Below, piece after piece: positions 40,467 to 49,098 of a stretch of 64,000 bases of DNA (within the stretch, counting starts at the first letter, position 1; each line of letters begins with the position of its first letter). The translations under genes were made by a program, and so were the position numbers. Source of the stretch: Chromobacterium sp. ATCC 53434 (GTDB taxonomy: Bacteria; Pseudomonadota; Gammaproteobacteria; Burkholderiales; Chromobacteriaceae). The DNA is taken from assembly GCF_002848345.1 (NCBI RefSeq), contig NZ_CP025429.1, positions 930,001-994,000 on the forward strand. Reading direction: 5' to 3'. Below the pieces are notes generated by a model, which worked only from the letters and a program-made list of their open reading frames with translations, searched no databases and was not told the DNA's origin.

Positions 40467-41347
40467 CCCCCGGCGACGCTGGCCAGGAAGTTGGCCACCA
40501 GCGGCGAGTCGTCGTCGCGGCGGGTGGCGATGCCCATGGCCAGATAGGCGCCGTCGTCGGACAGCGGCACATAGCGCACCGCCGGTATCTGCACGCATTC
40601 GAGAGGAGAGGGCAGGATGGCGATGCCGACGCCGGCCGCCACCAGGCCGATCTGGGTGATCGCCTCGCCCGCCTCCTGCACCATTCTCAATTCCAGGCCG
40701 TTCTGCAGCGCCAGCTGGCGCACCACGTCGCTGAGGCCGGAACCGGATCCGCGCGGGTAGCCGATCAGCGGCTCGCCGGCCAGCCGGTTCAGCGCCAGCG
40801 TTTTTTCCGCGGCCAGCGGATGGACGCTGGGCACCACCGCCAGCAACCGGTCGCGATGCAGTTCCTCCACTCGGATCAGCGGGCTGGGCGCCGGGCCGTT
40901 GAAGCGGACGAAGCCCAGGTCCAGCTGGCGGCGTTCCAGCGCGTCGAATTGGCCGGCGGTGAACATTTCGCTCAGCGTCAGCCTGACCGCGGGGTAGTCG
41001 CGACGATAATGCTGCAAGCTGTGGTGCAGGATGGGCGTCAGCGGTAATGAGGAGGTGAAGCCGATGCGCAGCTCGCCGGTCTCGCCGTCGGCGGCGCGGC
41101 GCACGGCGGCGGCCGCCGCCGCGCTGTCGGCCAGGATCTGTCTTGCGCGCGGCAGCAGTTGCAAGCCGGCGGAGGTCAGCTCCACCTTGCGCTGGTGCCG
41201 GCGGAACAGCGGCGCGCCCAGCTCCGCTTCCAGCGCCTGGATCTGCTGGCTCAGCGGCGGTTGGCCGATATGCAGCCGCTCGGCGGCGCGGGTGAAGTGC
41301 AGTTCCTCGGCGACGGCGACGAAATAGCGCAGGTGGCGCAGCTCCAT
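40463..41347 (-). CDS. LysR-family transcriptional regulator
   Basis: The 294-residue protein has the LysR HTH ([20 protein letters not shown], then [20 protein letters not shown]) and the periplasmic-binding-like effector domain ([29 protein letters not shown]). It is of the BenM/CatR-like subgroup, whose N-terminus it closely follows. It is divergent from the MFS gene, the classic arrangement for a LysR activator and its target, with a palindrome at 41351-41365 in the shared region. Confidence 0.93.
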   Translation of the reverse strand: MELRHLRYFVAVAEELHFTRAAERLHIGQPPLSQQIQALEAELGAPLFRRHQRKVELTSAGLQLLPRARQILADSAAAAAAVRRAADGETGELRIGFTSSLPLTPILHHSLQHYRRDYPAVRLTLSEMFTAGQFDALERRQLDLGFVRFNGPAPSPLIRVEELHRDRLLAVVPSVHPLAAEKTLALNRLAGEPLIGYPRGSGSGLSDVVRQLALQNGLELRMVQEAGEAITQIGLVAAGVGIAILPSPLECVQIPAVRYVPLSDDGAYLAMGIATRRDDDSPLVANFLASVAGG

Positions 41348-41350
41348 TTG

Positions 41351-41365
41351 ATACTTTTAAAGTAT
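41351..41365. promoter_or_regulatory. LysR-type operator candidate between divergent lysR and MFS genes
   Basis: Inverted repeat atacttttaaagtat directly before the LysR start; the T-N11-A form and position fit LysR autorepression. The same gap contains tatatat (41381-41387) that may serve as an AT-rich promoter element. Confidence 0.5.
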
Positions 41366-41449
41366 TAATCTTGCCTGAAATATATATTGGACCGTAGTAA
41401 TGGCCAAGCCTAAGCTGATGGTGTCGCAAGCTTCATCGAGATTTTCGCC

Positions 41450-42700
41450 GTGTCCGCCCAAGTCCCCGTCGCGTCCTTGTCCCCGATTCCCGCCCCCGCC
41501 GCGCCGGCCGGCAAGCTGCATGCCGGCACGCCGGCCTTCCGCGCCACCGCGCGCGCGATGTTCGTCGGCGGCTTCTGCACCTTCGCGATGCTGTACGGCA
41601 CCCAGCCGCTGATGCCCTTGTTCGCCCACGACTTCGGCCTGACGCCGGCCGCCGCCAGCGGCGTGGTGTCGATGTCCACCGGCGCGCTGGCGCTCAGCCT
41701 GATCCCGGCCAGCCTGCTGTCCGACCGCTTCGGCCGCCGCGAACTGATGAACGCGGCGCTGGCGCTGGCGTCCTTGCTGATGCTGTCGTCGGCCTTCGTC
41801 GGCGGCTTCGGCGCCTTCCTCTTGCTGCGCGCGCTGTTCGGCATCGTGCTGGCCGGCCTGCCGGCGGTGGCGATGGCCTATCTGAGCGAGGAGGTCGACG
41901 GCAAGTCGCTGGGCCACTCGATGGGCCTCTACATCGCCGGCAACGCGCTGGGCGGCATGTGCGGCCGTTTCCTGGCCGCGGTGCTGGCCGATCACTTCGG
42001 CTGGCGCGGCGCGGTGCTGGCGCTGGCCTTGATCGGCTGCGCCGGCGCCTGGCTGTTCTGGCGCAGCTTGCCGCCGTCGCGCCATTTCCAGCCGAGGCGG
42101 CACGACTTCGCCCGGATGCGGAGCGAGCTGGCCGCGATCGCCGGCGACGGCGGCCTGCCGTGGCTGTTTCTGGCCGCCTTCCTGCTGATGGGCTGCTTCG
42201 TCAGCCTGTACAACTACCTGGGCTTCCGCCTGCTGGCGCCGCCGTTCAATCTGAGTCAGAGCCTGCTGGCGCTGGTGTTCTCGCTGTACGTGGTCGGCAT
42301 CTGGGCCTCGGCCTGGGTCGGCAGGCTGTCGGACCGGCTGGGCCGCCGCAATGTGCTGTGGCTGATGGTGGCCGCGATGCTGGCCGGTCTGGCGCTGACG
42401 CTGGCCGACAGCCTGTGGCTGCTGGCGCCGGGCATCGCGCTGTTCACTTTCGGCTTCTTCGCCGCCCATTCCGTCGCCAGCAGCTGGGTCGGGCTGCGCG
42501 CGCGCCGGGGCCGGGCGCTGGCGTCGGCCTTGTATCTGAGTTGCTACTACCTCGGCTCCAGCCTGTACGGTTCGGTGTCCGGCCTGATGTGGGGCTATGG
42601 CGGCTGGCCCGGCGTCGCGCTGGCGCTGACGGCCGGCCTGGCCTTGCTGCTGGCGGCCGCGCTGTGGCTGCGCAGACTGCAGCCGCTGCCGGCGGCCTAG
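41450..42700 (+). CDS. MFS transporter (YnfM-like)
   Basis: The 416-residue protein has 12 predicted membrane helices and MFS motif-A (LLSDRFGRRELM after TM2 and GRLSDRLGRRNVLW after TM8). It most resembles E. coli YnfM and other drug/sugar effluxers of the family, which also lie beside a LysR gene. Substrate unknown. GTG 41450 start is weakly supported; the first 30 residues are Pro/Ala-rich and may be shortened in reality. Its stop overlaps the convergent GAPDH-like gene by 4 bases. Confidence 0.88.
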   Translation: MSAQVPVASLSPIPAPAAPAGKLHAGTPAFRATARAMFVGGFCTFAMLYGTQPLMPLFAHDFGLTPAAASGVVSMSTGALALSLIPASLLSDRFGRRELMNAALALASLLMLSSAFVGGFGAFLLLRALFGIVLAGLPAVAMAYLSEEVDGKSLGHSMGLYIAGNALGGMCGRFLAAVLADHFGWRGAVLALALIGCAGAWLFWRSLPPSRHFQPRRHDFARMRSELAAIAGDGGLPWLFLAAFLLMGCFVSLYNYLGFRLLAPPFNLSQSLLALVFSLYVVGIWASAWVGRLSDRLGRRNVLWLMVAAMLAGLALTLADSLWLLAPGIALFTFGFFAAHSVASSWVGLRARRGRALASALYLSCYYLGSSLYGSVSGLMWGYGGWPGVALALTAGLALLLAAALWLRRLQPLPAA

Positions 42701-43743
42701 CCGCCCGTCGCTTCGCGCGCGATGGCCTCCACCAGGTCCATCACCCGCGAGCTGTAGCCCCATTCATTGTCGTACCAGTACATCAGCCTGGCATGGCGTT
42801 GATGCTGCACGGCGGTCCAGCGCTGATCGACGATGGCGGAGTAGTGGCTGCCGCGGTAGTCGTTGGATACCAGCGGCTCGCTGCCATTGCGCAGAATCGG
42901 CAGCGTCTGGCGCTGCTCGGCCTGGCGCAGCAGGGCATCCAGCTCGCGCGCGCCGGTCGGCCTCTCCAGCTCCACATCCAGCACGGCGGAGCAGACGATA
43001 TTGGTGGGCACCCGGTAGGACAGCGCCTGCAGCTTTTGCGACAGGCCGGGCAGCACCGCGTCGGCGGCCTGCAGCGCGCTGGTGGTCTTGGGGATCAGGT
43101 TGCCGACGGCGGCGCGGCCCAGCGCGAAGTGCGACTGCAGCGCGTCGATGCCGGCGGTCAGCGCCGGTCCGTCCTGCAGGCGCTGCTGGCCCAGCCACGG
43201 ATGCAGCGTCAGCAGATAGCCGCGCGCGATGCCGAAATGCCGTTGCAGCAGCGCGGCGACCGGCGCCAGCGCCACGGCGTCGCAGATGCTGGTGGCCAGG
43301 CGGCGCTGCCGGCGCGGATCGAAGGCGTGCTCGTTGACGCCGAACACCACGGTGGAAACCTCGGGGTGCGAGACCGCGTGGGTAGTGACGGTCCAGCCGG
43401 AAAACGCCCGCCAGGCGGCCAGCCGCGCCGGGTTGCCGATGTCGCCGGAGGCGTCGATCAGCACGTCGATTCCGTGCTCCAGCCACGGCGCGGCGGTGAC
43501 GTCGGCGCAATGCGACAGCGCGATGGCCTGTTCGCCGACGGTCAGCCGCCGGCTGGCGAAGCCTATCCGCTCCGGCAGCGGGCCGTGGATGGAGTCGTAT
43601 TTCAGCAGATAGGCCAGATTGGCGGCATCCTGCTGCACGTCGTTGATCAGCACCAGGTCGAACAACTGGCGCTGCTGGTTGATGCGGAACAGGGTGCGGC
43701 CGATCCGGCCCAGTCCGTTCAGGCCGACTTTCAGTTTTCTCAT
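42697..43743 (-). CDS. glyceraldehyde-3-phosphate dehydrogenase-like protein with altered active-site motif
   Basis: The 348-residue protein has the GAPDH fold: VGLNGLGRIGRTLFR, VLINDVQQDAANLAYLLKYD, and YWYDNEWGYSSRV. The active-site loop reads TSICDAVALAP where true enzymes have ASCTTNCLAP: the nucleophile Cys and the His (LLTLHPW) are kept, but TTN is DAV and the PSSTGA phosphate loop is PKTTSA. It could be an erythrose-4-phosphate or other aldehyde dehydrogenase, or a moonlighting protein. It starts 30 bases after the binding-protein gene of the upstream cluster, so it may be its last member. Confidence 0.85.
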   Translation of the reverse strand: MRKLKVGLNGLGRIGRTLFRINQQRQLFDLVLINDVQQDAANLAYLLKYDSIHGPLPERIGFASRRLTVGEQAIALSHCADVTAAPWLEHGIDVLIDASGDIGNPARLAAWRAFSGWTVTTHAVSHPEVSTVVFGVNEHAFDPRRQRRLATSICDAVALAPVAALLQRHFGIARGYLLTLHPWLGQQRLQDGPALTAGIDALQSHFALGRAAVGNLIPKTTSALQAADAVLPGLSQKLQALSYRVPTNIVCSAVLDVELERPTGARELDALLRQAEQRQTLPILRNGSEPLVSNDYRGSHYSAIVDQRWTAVQHQRHARLMYWYDNEWGYSSRVMDLVEAIAREATGG

Positions 43744-43773
43744 CGAGATTTTCCTGCGAGGGTGGCGACGTTT

Positions 43774-44814
43774 TTAGTCGAATTGCAGATCCTTGGCGCG
43801 GGCGAAGGCTTCGTAGATGAAGGGCATTTCGAAGCCGCGCCGTCGTAGCGCCGACTGGCGGATGGACACCATCGATTCCTTGCCGGCCATTACCGGCAGC
43901 CGGGCGATCGGCGTGCCCCGCGTCAGCGCATAGGCCATCCGGGCCGCTTCCCAGCCCTGCTCGTAACCGGCGGTGGCCACCGCCATCATCGCGCCGTCCT
44001 GGGTGGCGGCGGTGCTCAGGCCCAGCACCGGAATCTTGGCGTTGCGCTCGGTCCAGCCCATCACTTCAGCCGCGGGCACGAATGCCTTGGCGCCGGGTTC
44101 GCGCCGCAGCTGGCGGTAGTCGCTGACCAGGATGAAATCGGCCACGGCGGGCGCGCGCAGCACCAGCGTCTTCCAGTCGTCGAAGGTGTCGGCGCTCAGC
44201 GGCGGCACCCAGCGGATGTAGCGCCATTTGTCCAGGTAGTCGCGGTATTCGAACAGGCCGGCGGCGAAGTCGAACGACTTGTCTCCTATCAGCAGCGAGC
44301 GCGGTTTGTCCGGGCCGCCGCCGATATCGCCCCATAGCGTGCGCAGCGTGTCGTCGACGGCGCGCAGCGGCTTGCGCTCCAGAATGCCGGTGACGTTGTC
44401 CGCCTTGTCGTAGCCGTAGGCCTGCGGACGGCTGTTGACGCCGGCGAACACGATCTTCAGCCGGGCGTCGCCGCGGTAGCGCGTGCCGACCAGTTGCTGG
44501 GCGATGTCGTCGAGCAGAATGATCACGTCCGGCTTCCAGCGCGCGATCGCGTTGACGGCGCCGGCGGCGGCGGCGCGGCGGAAGTCGTCGTCCTGGTGGC
44601 GTTTCAGGTCCAGATAATGCCAGCGCAGCGAGACTTCCGGATGCCGGTCGAAGAAGCGGTTCAGGCCTTCGTTCTCTTCCTTGACCCAGCTGTAGTCGGC
44701 GTCGTAGCTGTGGATGATCAGGATGCGGGCGCTGTGGAGCTTGTGCGCGACGACCAGCGCGGCGAAGCCGAGCGCGAAGGCGAATTTGGCGGCGAGGAGC
44801 AGGCGCTTGATCAT
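43774..44814 (-). CDS. ABC-type substrate-binding protein (PF04392-like), membrane-anchored or exported
   Basis: The 346-residue protein has one N-terminal hydrophobic segment (LLLAAKFAFALGFAALVVA) and then ILIIHSYDADYSWVKEENEG, the HSY-W motif of the ABC_sub_bind/sensor family, DVIILLDDIAQQLVG and KIVFAGVNSRPQAYG. Such domains bind small ligands in the periplasm, often as input domains of sensor kinases; no kinase is present here. It overlaps the carrier gene by 4 bases (ATGA) and is thus coupled to it. Confidence 0.8.
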   Translation of the reverse strand: MIKRLLLAAKFAFALGFAALVVAHKLHSARILIIHSYDADYSWVKEENEGLNRFFDRHPEVSLRWHYLDLKRHQDDDFRRAAAAGAVNAIARWKPDVIILLDDIAQQLVGTRYRGDARLKIVFAGVNSRPQAYGYDKADNVTGILERKPLRAVDDTLRTLWGDIGGGPDKPRSLLIGDKSFDFAAGLFEYRDYLDKWRYIRWVPPLSADTFDDWKTLVLRAPAVADFILVSDYRQLRREPGAKAFVPAAEVMGWTERNAKIPVLGLSTAATQDGAMMAVATAGYEQGWEAARMAYALTRGTPIARLPVMAGKESMVSIRQSALRRRGFEMPFIYEAFARAKDLQFD

Positions 44815-46238
44815 ACGATGTTCAGCCAGGACCAGAAGGGAAGGGAGACGAACAGGGTCAGCGCGCGCGCCAGCGTCATCGCCAGGTTGTAGCGCAGCAG
44901 CAGGCTGCGGTCGTAGCCGGTCGGCGCCGCCAGCTGGCCGTCCAGGTACAGGTGGTATGGCGACTGGTACGGAAACTGGTAGGCCTCGCACATGGTCAGC
45001 ACGGCGAAGCCTATCAACCATTGCGACACCCCGGCGGCCTGCGCCAGCGGCAGCAGCAGCGTCAGCAGCAGGATTTCGGCCACCAGTTCCGGCAGCGCCA
45101 GCCGCAGCAACACGCAAGCCGGACACAGCAGGGCCAGGAAGGCGGGCAGATCGGACTTCATCAAGGCGCCCAGGCCGCCCAGCGAGGCGGCGATCTGGCC
45201 GTCTATGCCGGTGATGTCCATGATGGGCGCCCAGGAAAGGATGGCGCCGACGAAGATCAGCGCCGACCAGTCCACGCGCTGGTTCAGGTCTTCGTTGCGC
45301 AAGGCGCCGAACAGCAGCAGGGCCACCAGGACGGCCAGCGCCAGCCACGGGATGTCCACCCTGTGGTAGGGCGCGCTCAGCGTGCCGATCAGGATCAGGC
45401 CGATGGCGGCCAGCGCGCCCCATTCCGTCCGGCTCATCGGTCCCGGCGTCCCGGCCCGCCGCTGCGGCAGAGTATCCGGCATCCCCGGCGGCGCCGGATA
45501 GCAGAACAGCAGCCGCATCGTCGCGAAATGCGCCGCCAGCAGCAGCGCGCCGGCCAGCGAGGCCGCGCACAGCCACGGCAGCCAGTCGAAGGCGAACTGG
45601 GTCTGGCTGTCGAGCAGGCCGAATGCCAGCAGATTGGCCGGCTTGCCGGTCAGGCAGACCGCCGCCGCCAGGCTGACGCCGCCGACGGCGCTGGCGAACA
45701 GGCCGGCCGCGGCGTCGCGGCGCTTGCCGCCGGCGTCCACCAGCATGGACAGGAACGGCGCGACGATGGCGCCGCGCGCCAACTGCGACGGTATCAGCGG
45801 CGTCAGCGCCAGGCCGTACAGGCACAGGCCGGCCTGCCGCCAGCCCGGGGTGTCCGGCACCTGGCGCAGCATCCACAGCGAGACGCGGCGGGTCAGTCCG
45901 GATTTGGTCATCAGCGCGCCGATCGCGAACACGCTCAACAGCATGAAAAAGCCGTTGGAGGCGAAGCCGGCGGCGGCCACCGAGGCCGGCGCGATGTCGA
46001 ACAGGATGACGGCCAGCAGCGCGAACAGCGCCGGGACGAAGGCCGGCACCAGCTTGAATATCCACATGGCCGAGGTTCCGGCCAGAATGCCGATGAAGAC
46101 GGCGCCGTCGTGCGGCGTTCCCTGCCGCAGCGCGCACCACCAGGCCAGCGGCGGCATGGCGATGGCCGTCAGCCAGCCGGCCAGCTCCAGCCAGGCGCGC
46201 TGGTTTTCAGAAAGATGATTGTCGTCGGGAATGGGCAT
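44811..46238 (-). CDS. DASS/SLC13-family anion carrier
   Basis: The 475-residue integral membrane protein has about 12 hydrophobic segments and the DASS layout: LTPLIPSQLARGAIVAPFLS, AVCLTGKPANLLAFGLL, VDWSALIFVGAILSWAPIMD and a TxN-like hairpin position read here as LTGKPAN. DASS carriers move di/tricarboxylates, sulfate or phosphate with sodium; the SNT motifs are altered, so substrate is unclear. It is flanked on both sides by solute-binding-type genes, unusual for the family. Start MPIPDDNHLSENQ lacks a strong Shine-Dalgarno. Confidence 0.8.
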   Translation of the reverse strand: MPIPDDNHLSENQRAWLELAGWLTAIAMPPLAWWCALRQGTPHDGAVFIGILAGTSAMWIFKLVPAFVPALFALLAVILFDIAPASVAAAGFASNGFFMLLSVFAIGALMTKSGLTRRVSLWMLRQVPDTPGWRQAGLCLYGLALTPLIPSQLARGAIVAPFLSMLVDAGGKRRDAAAGLFASAVGGVSLAAAVCLTGKPANLLAFGLLDSQTQFAFDWLPWLCAASLAGALLLAAHFATMRLLFCYPAPPGMPDTLPQRRAGTPGPMSRTEWGALAAIGLILIGTLSAPYHRVDIPWLALAVLVALLLFGALRNEDLNQRVDWSALIFVGAILSWAPIMDITGIDGQIAASLGGLGALMKSDLPAFLALLCPACVLLRLALPELVAEILLLTLLLPLAQAAGVSQWLIGFAVLTMCEAYQFPYQSPYHLYLDGQLAAPTGYDRSLLLRYNLAMTLARALTLFVSLPFWSWLNIV

Positions 46239-46279
46239 CGTGATGGTCTGAGAGGTTGGGAATGGCGTGCCGGCCGGGC

Positions 46280-47359
46280 TCAGTCGAGCTCCACCTTTTC
46301 GCCGCGGAACCAGCGCCGCGCCAGCAGCAGCGCCGACATCAGCGACGCCAGCAGGCCGCCCAGCGACTTGGCCTTCTCGAAGTTCTCGCGCGAGATCAGC
46401 GGGCTGTCGCGCTCGAGAAAGGCCTGGGCGCCGCGCGCCAGCGGAAAGCCGGAGGGCAGCGTCAGCTGCGCCTCGTCGAACTTGATCTTCATCCGCACCG
46501 CCATCGCCGGGCTGTACAGCGCCTGCAGCAGCTGGTATTCGGCCTTGGCGTCCACCTCGTCGTTGGCCAGCAGATGCAGATTGACGCCGGCGGTGCGCAG
46601 CGGCCGGGGCGGCACCGCCGGCGCCGCGCCGTAGAGGAAGGCGGGGATCTCGGCCGCGGCCGCCCAGCTGAGCCGGCTGGACGGCGTGGCGGGGAAGGGC
46701 AGATCTATCATCCGGTAGCCGCGCTGACGGACCAGGAAGTCGGCCAGCATCGACGGCAGATAGGAGGCGGTGGCGACGGCGTCCGGCAATTGCTCGGCAG
46801 GCAGCGTCATCAGCTCCTCCTGCGGCAGATTGCTTTCCAGGTAGTCGCGGTCGGCGCGCAGGCCGGCGAAGGCCAGCAGCTGGCGGGCGTTGTCGCTCCA
46901 TTGCTTGCCGCGTTCGCCCAGATCGATGCGCCGGCCCTTCAGCTCGGCCAGCTGGTCGATGCCGGGCCGGGTCAGCAGGTGCACCAGTTCCGGCGGGATG
47001 GCGGCCAGTTGGGTCACGTGCCGGTAGCGGCCGGGCGCGCCGGCCTGGACGAAGGCGAGGTCGATCTGATGGCGGTCCAGCTGTTCCAGCGTTTGTTCGG
47101 CGTCCAGCGCCGGCTGGATCCGCAGCGTCAGGCCGTGCCTGGCGGCTTCTTCCTGCAGCATGCGGGTCAGGAACTGCCGGTTGCTGACCACCTCGCTGCC
47201 GGCGATGCGCAGCACCGCGCGTCGCGGCATCACGTCGAGCAGAAAACCCAGCGCGATCGCCGCCAGCGTCGCCAGCAGGCAGGCGGCGAGCAAGCGCCGC
47301 CTGCCCGGCGGCAGACGGTTGAGCAAGCGATTCAGCGTATCGGAGAGTTCTCGAGCCAT
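46280..47359 (-). CDS. TAXI-type solute-binding protein with N- and C-terminal membrane anchors
   Basis: The 359-residue protein has a transmembrane helix at about 23-42 (LLAACLLATLAAIALGFLL), a TAXI/NMT1-like binding domain (RIAGSEVVSNRQFLTRML, QIDLAFVQAG, LAELKGRRIDLGERG), and a second helix near the end (SLGGLLASLMSALLLARRWF). TAXI proteins normally are free periplasmic partners of TRAP permeases; here no TRAP permease is near and the protein is anchored at both ends. It lies between the PstS-like genes and the DASS carrier. Confidence 0.8.
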   Translation of the reverse strand: MARELSDTLNRLLNRLPPGRRRLLAACLLATLAAIALGFLLDVMPRRAVLRIAGSEVVSNRQFLTRMLQEEAARHGLTLRIQPALDAEQTLEQLDRHQIDLAFVQAGAPGRYRHVTQLAAIPPELVHLLTRPGIDQLAELKGRRIDLGERGKQWSDNARQLLAFAGLRADRDYLESNLPQEELMTLPAEQLPDAVATASYLPSMLADFLVRQRGYRMIDLPFPATPSSRLSWAAAAEIPAFLYGAAPAVPPRPLRTAGVNLHLLANDEVDAKAEYQLLQALYSPAMAVRMKIKFDEAQLTLPSGFPLARGAQAFLERDSPLISRENFEKAKSLGGLLASLMSALLLARRWFRGEKVELD

Positions 47360-47373
47360 GTCTCGTTCCAGCT

Positions 47374-48204
47374 TCAGTAAACGGAAATCAACTGGTGGCG
47401 TTCTATCGCCTCCTGCGCCGGCGGGCTTTTCAGCCAGGCTAGCAGCGGGCCCACGCCGAGCGCGGCGTCGTCGCGGCTGACCAGGTACAAGTCCTGCGCA
47501 TAGGGGTAGCGGCCGGACAAGATGGTGGCGCGCGAGAACGGCACGCCATCGATGGTCAGCAGCGTCAGCCGCGCGCCGACGCCAGCCTCCTGCAGCGACA
47601 GATAGCCCAGCGCCAGCGGATCGCGCGCCACTTCCGCCGTCATCTGCGCCGCGCTGTCCAGCGTTTCGGCCCGCCAGCTCGGCTCGCGGCCCGCCAGCAC
47701 CGTTTCCACGACGAACTGGCGCGTCGGCGACGGCTCGCGCCGGCCCAGCAGCCGGATCGGCGCGTCGCGGCCGTCCAGCTGTCGCCAGTTGGCTATCCTG
47801 CCGGTCAGGACGTCGCGCAGCTGGCGCTGTGACAGGGCGCGCAGCGGCGAGGCCCGGTTGACGACGAAGGCGATGCTGTTGCGGGCCAGCAGGTGGTAGT
47901 GGCTCTGCATGTCATCGCGCCATTCCGGCAGCGTTTGGCTCACCGCGGCCAGGTCCACCACGCCGCGCTGCGCCGCCACCAGGCCGGCGATGGAACCGCC
48001 GCCCTCGACCACGATGCCGCCGCCGGGGTCGTAGTCGTCGGCCAGGTCGCGCAGCAGCGCCTGCAACTGGCTGGAGCCGGCGATCACCAGCGATACCGGG
48101 GCCGGCCGCAGCCGCCACGGGCGCGCGGCCAGCGCCAGCGCGGCCAACAGCGCCAGCGCCAACGGCAAGGCCCACCATCGCGAGACCGGGCCGAGCCGCC
48201 TCAT
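47374..48204 (-). CDS. PstS-like substrate-binding protein, membrane-anchored (second copy)
   Basis: The 276-residue protein starts with a hydrophobic helix (WWALPLALALLAALALAA) and then a phosphate-binding-protein fold: LVIAGSSQLQALLRDLADDY, VVEGGGSIAGLVAAQRGVVD, RQLRDVLTGRIANWRQLDG, and PSPTRQFVVETVL. It is only distantly like the upstream gene. The GSS and GGGS loops resemble those binding oxyanions. Its ATG overlaps the stop of the upstream gene by 4 bases. Confidence 0.8.
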   Translation of the reverse strand: MRRLGPVSRWWALPLALALLAALALAARPWRLRPAPVSLVIAGSSQLQALLRDLADDYDPGGGIVVEGGGSIAGLVAAQRGVVDLAAVSQTLPEWRDDMQSHYHLLARNSIAFVVNRASPLRALSQRQLRDVLTGRIANWRQLDGRDAPIRLLGRREPSPTRQFVVETVLAGREPSWRAETLDSAAQMTAEVARDPLALGYLSLQEAGVGARLTLLTIDGVPFSRATILSGRYPYAQDLYLVSRDDAALGVGPLLAWLKSPPAQEAIERHQLISVY

Positions 48205-48992
48205 CGCCTGCCTCCGTCCTGACGCAGCCGTTGCTCCAGATAGCGGATGAAGCCGGCGCTTTGCGGCGCCGGCGTTTCGGGCACGACCAGCAGCAGCGGG
48301 ATGCGCAGCGGATAGCGCCCGGCGCGCACCGATTCGATGTCGGCGCGCTGGCCGGACAGGGTCAACGGTTTCAGGCCGGGGCCCAGCTCGTCGGCGGTGA
48401 CGATGGCGATGGCGCCGGGGTGGCCGGCCAGCTGCGCGGCCCAGTCGCGCTCGCTCACCAGCAGGCCGTGCGGCGAAAAGCGCCCGCGACTGCCCAGCAC
48501 CGCGTCGCGCCAGGCCTGGCCGGTCGCGCCGACCGGCGGGGCCAGCAACACGGTGATGGCGCCCGGCGCGCCGCCCAGCTCGCGCCAGTCGGCGATGGCG
48601 CCGGCGAAGACCGCGCGCAAGCGCGGCAGATCGATGTCGGACAGCGGGTTGTCCGGACTCACCACCGGCAGCAGGGCCTGGTAGCCGGCGACGATGCGGC
48701 GCGTGGCCCGGCCGCCGCCGTCGAGCGAGGTTCGCAGCGCGGCCGGGAGCGCGCCATGGACCATCGCGATGTCGGCGTTGCCGTCCAGCAGCGACTTCAG
48801 GCCGAAGGCGCTGCTGCCCGTCGCGACCACCACGCTGCTGCCGGGCTCCCGCGCCATATAGTCTTCCGCGGCCCGCTGCATCAGCGGCGACAGCGCCGGC
48901 GAGCCGCGGACCTGAACGGCCGGCAGCGGCGCGGCTGTGGCGGACAGCGTAAACAGCAGCAGGCAGGGGAGTCGTGTCATCGGCGTCGGCAT
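48201..48992 (-). CDS. PstS-like periplasmic substrate-binding protein (first copy)
   Basis: The protein of about 263 residues has a signal sequence (LPCLLLFTLSATAAPLP) and a PstS-like domain: VQVRGSPALSPLMQRAAEDY, VVVATGSSAFGLKSLLDGNA, DIAMVHGAL, LPRLRAVFAGAIADWRELGG. The start is uncertain: ATG 48992 or ATG 48980, neither with a Shine-Dalgarno. It is probably the first gene of the minus-strand cluster; upstream lies only the mnmA terminator. The PstS fold suggests phosphate or a related oxyanion, which is inference. Confidence 0.78.
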   Translation of the reverse strand: MPTPMTRLPCLLLFTLSATAAPLPAVQVRGSPALSPLMQRAAEDYMAREPGSSVVVATGSSAFGLKSLLDGNADIAMVHGALPAALRTSLDGGGRATRRIVAGYQALLPVVSPDNPLSDIDLPRLRAVFAGAIADWRELGGAPGAITVLLAPPVGATGQAWRDAVLGSRGRFSPHGLLVSERDWAAQLAGHPGAIAIVTADELGPGLKPLTLSGQRADIESVRAGRYPLRIPLLLVVPETPAPQSAGFIRYLEQRLRQDGGRR

Positions 48993-49055
48993 CGTGGCGG
49001 CATGCCGGCTGGACGGGACTTCGAGGCGCTTGTGAAACAAAGCGCGGATAGCGAA

Positions 49056-49079
49056 ACACCCCGCCTGGGCGGGGTGTTC
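49056..49079 (-). terminator. intrinsic terminator of mnmA
   Basis: Stem aacaccccgc / gcggggtgtt with loop ctgg; on the minus strand it is followed by a short ttt. It stands between mnmA and the solute-binding cluster. Confidence 0.7.
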
Positions 49080-49098
49080 GAATGGAGAGGGGAGGGGC

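Noticed and set aside
38298..41429. Minus-strand open frame of about 1040 codons over tyrA, SDR and lysR
   Set aside because: Spans three real genes in other frames and a MITE; low-complexity translation.
41450..43743. MFS plus GAPDH as an ArsJ-type arsenate efflux pair
   Set aside because: The two genes are convergent, not an operon, and the MFS protein resembles YnfM rather than ArsJ; the GAPDH active-site loop also differs.
46280..47359. A complete TRAP transporter
   Set aside because: The TAXI-type protein is there, but no TRAP membrane subunits are; the neighbour is a DASS carrier.
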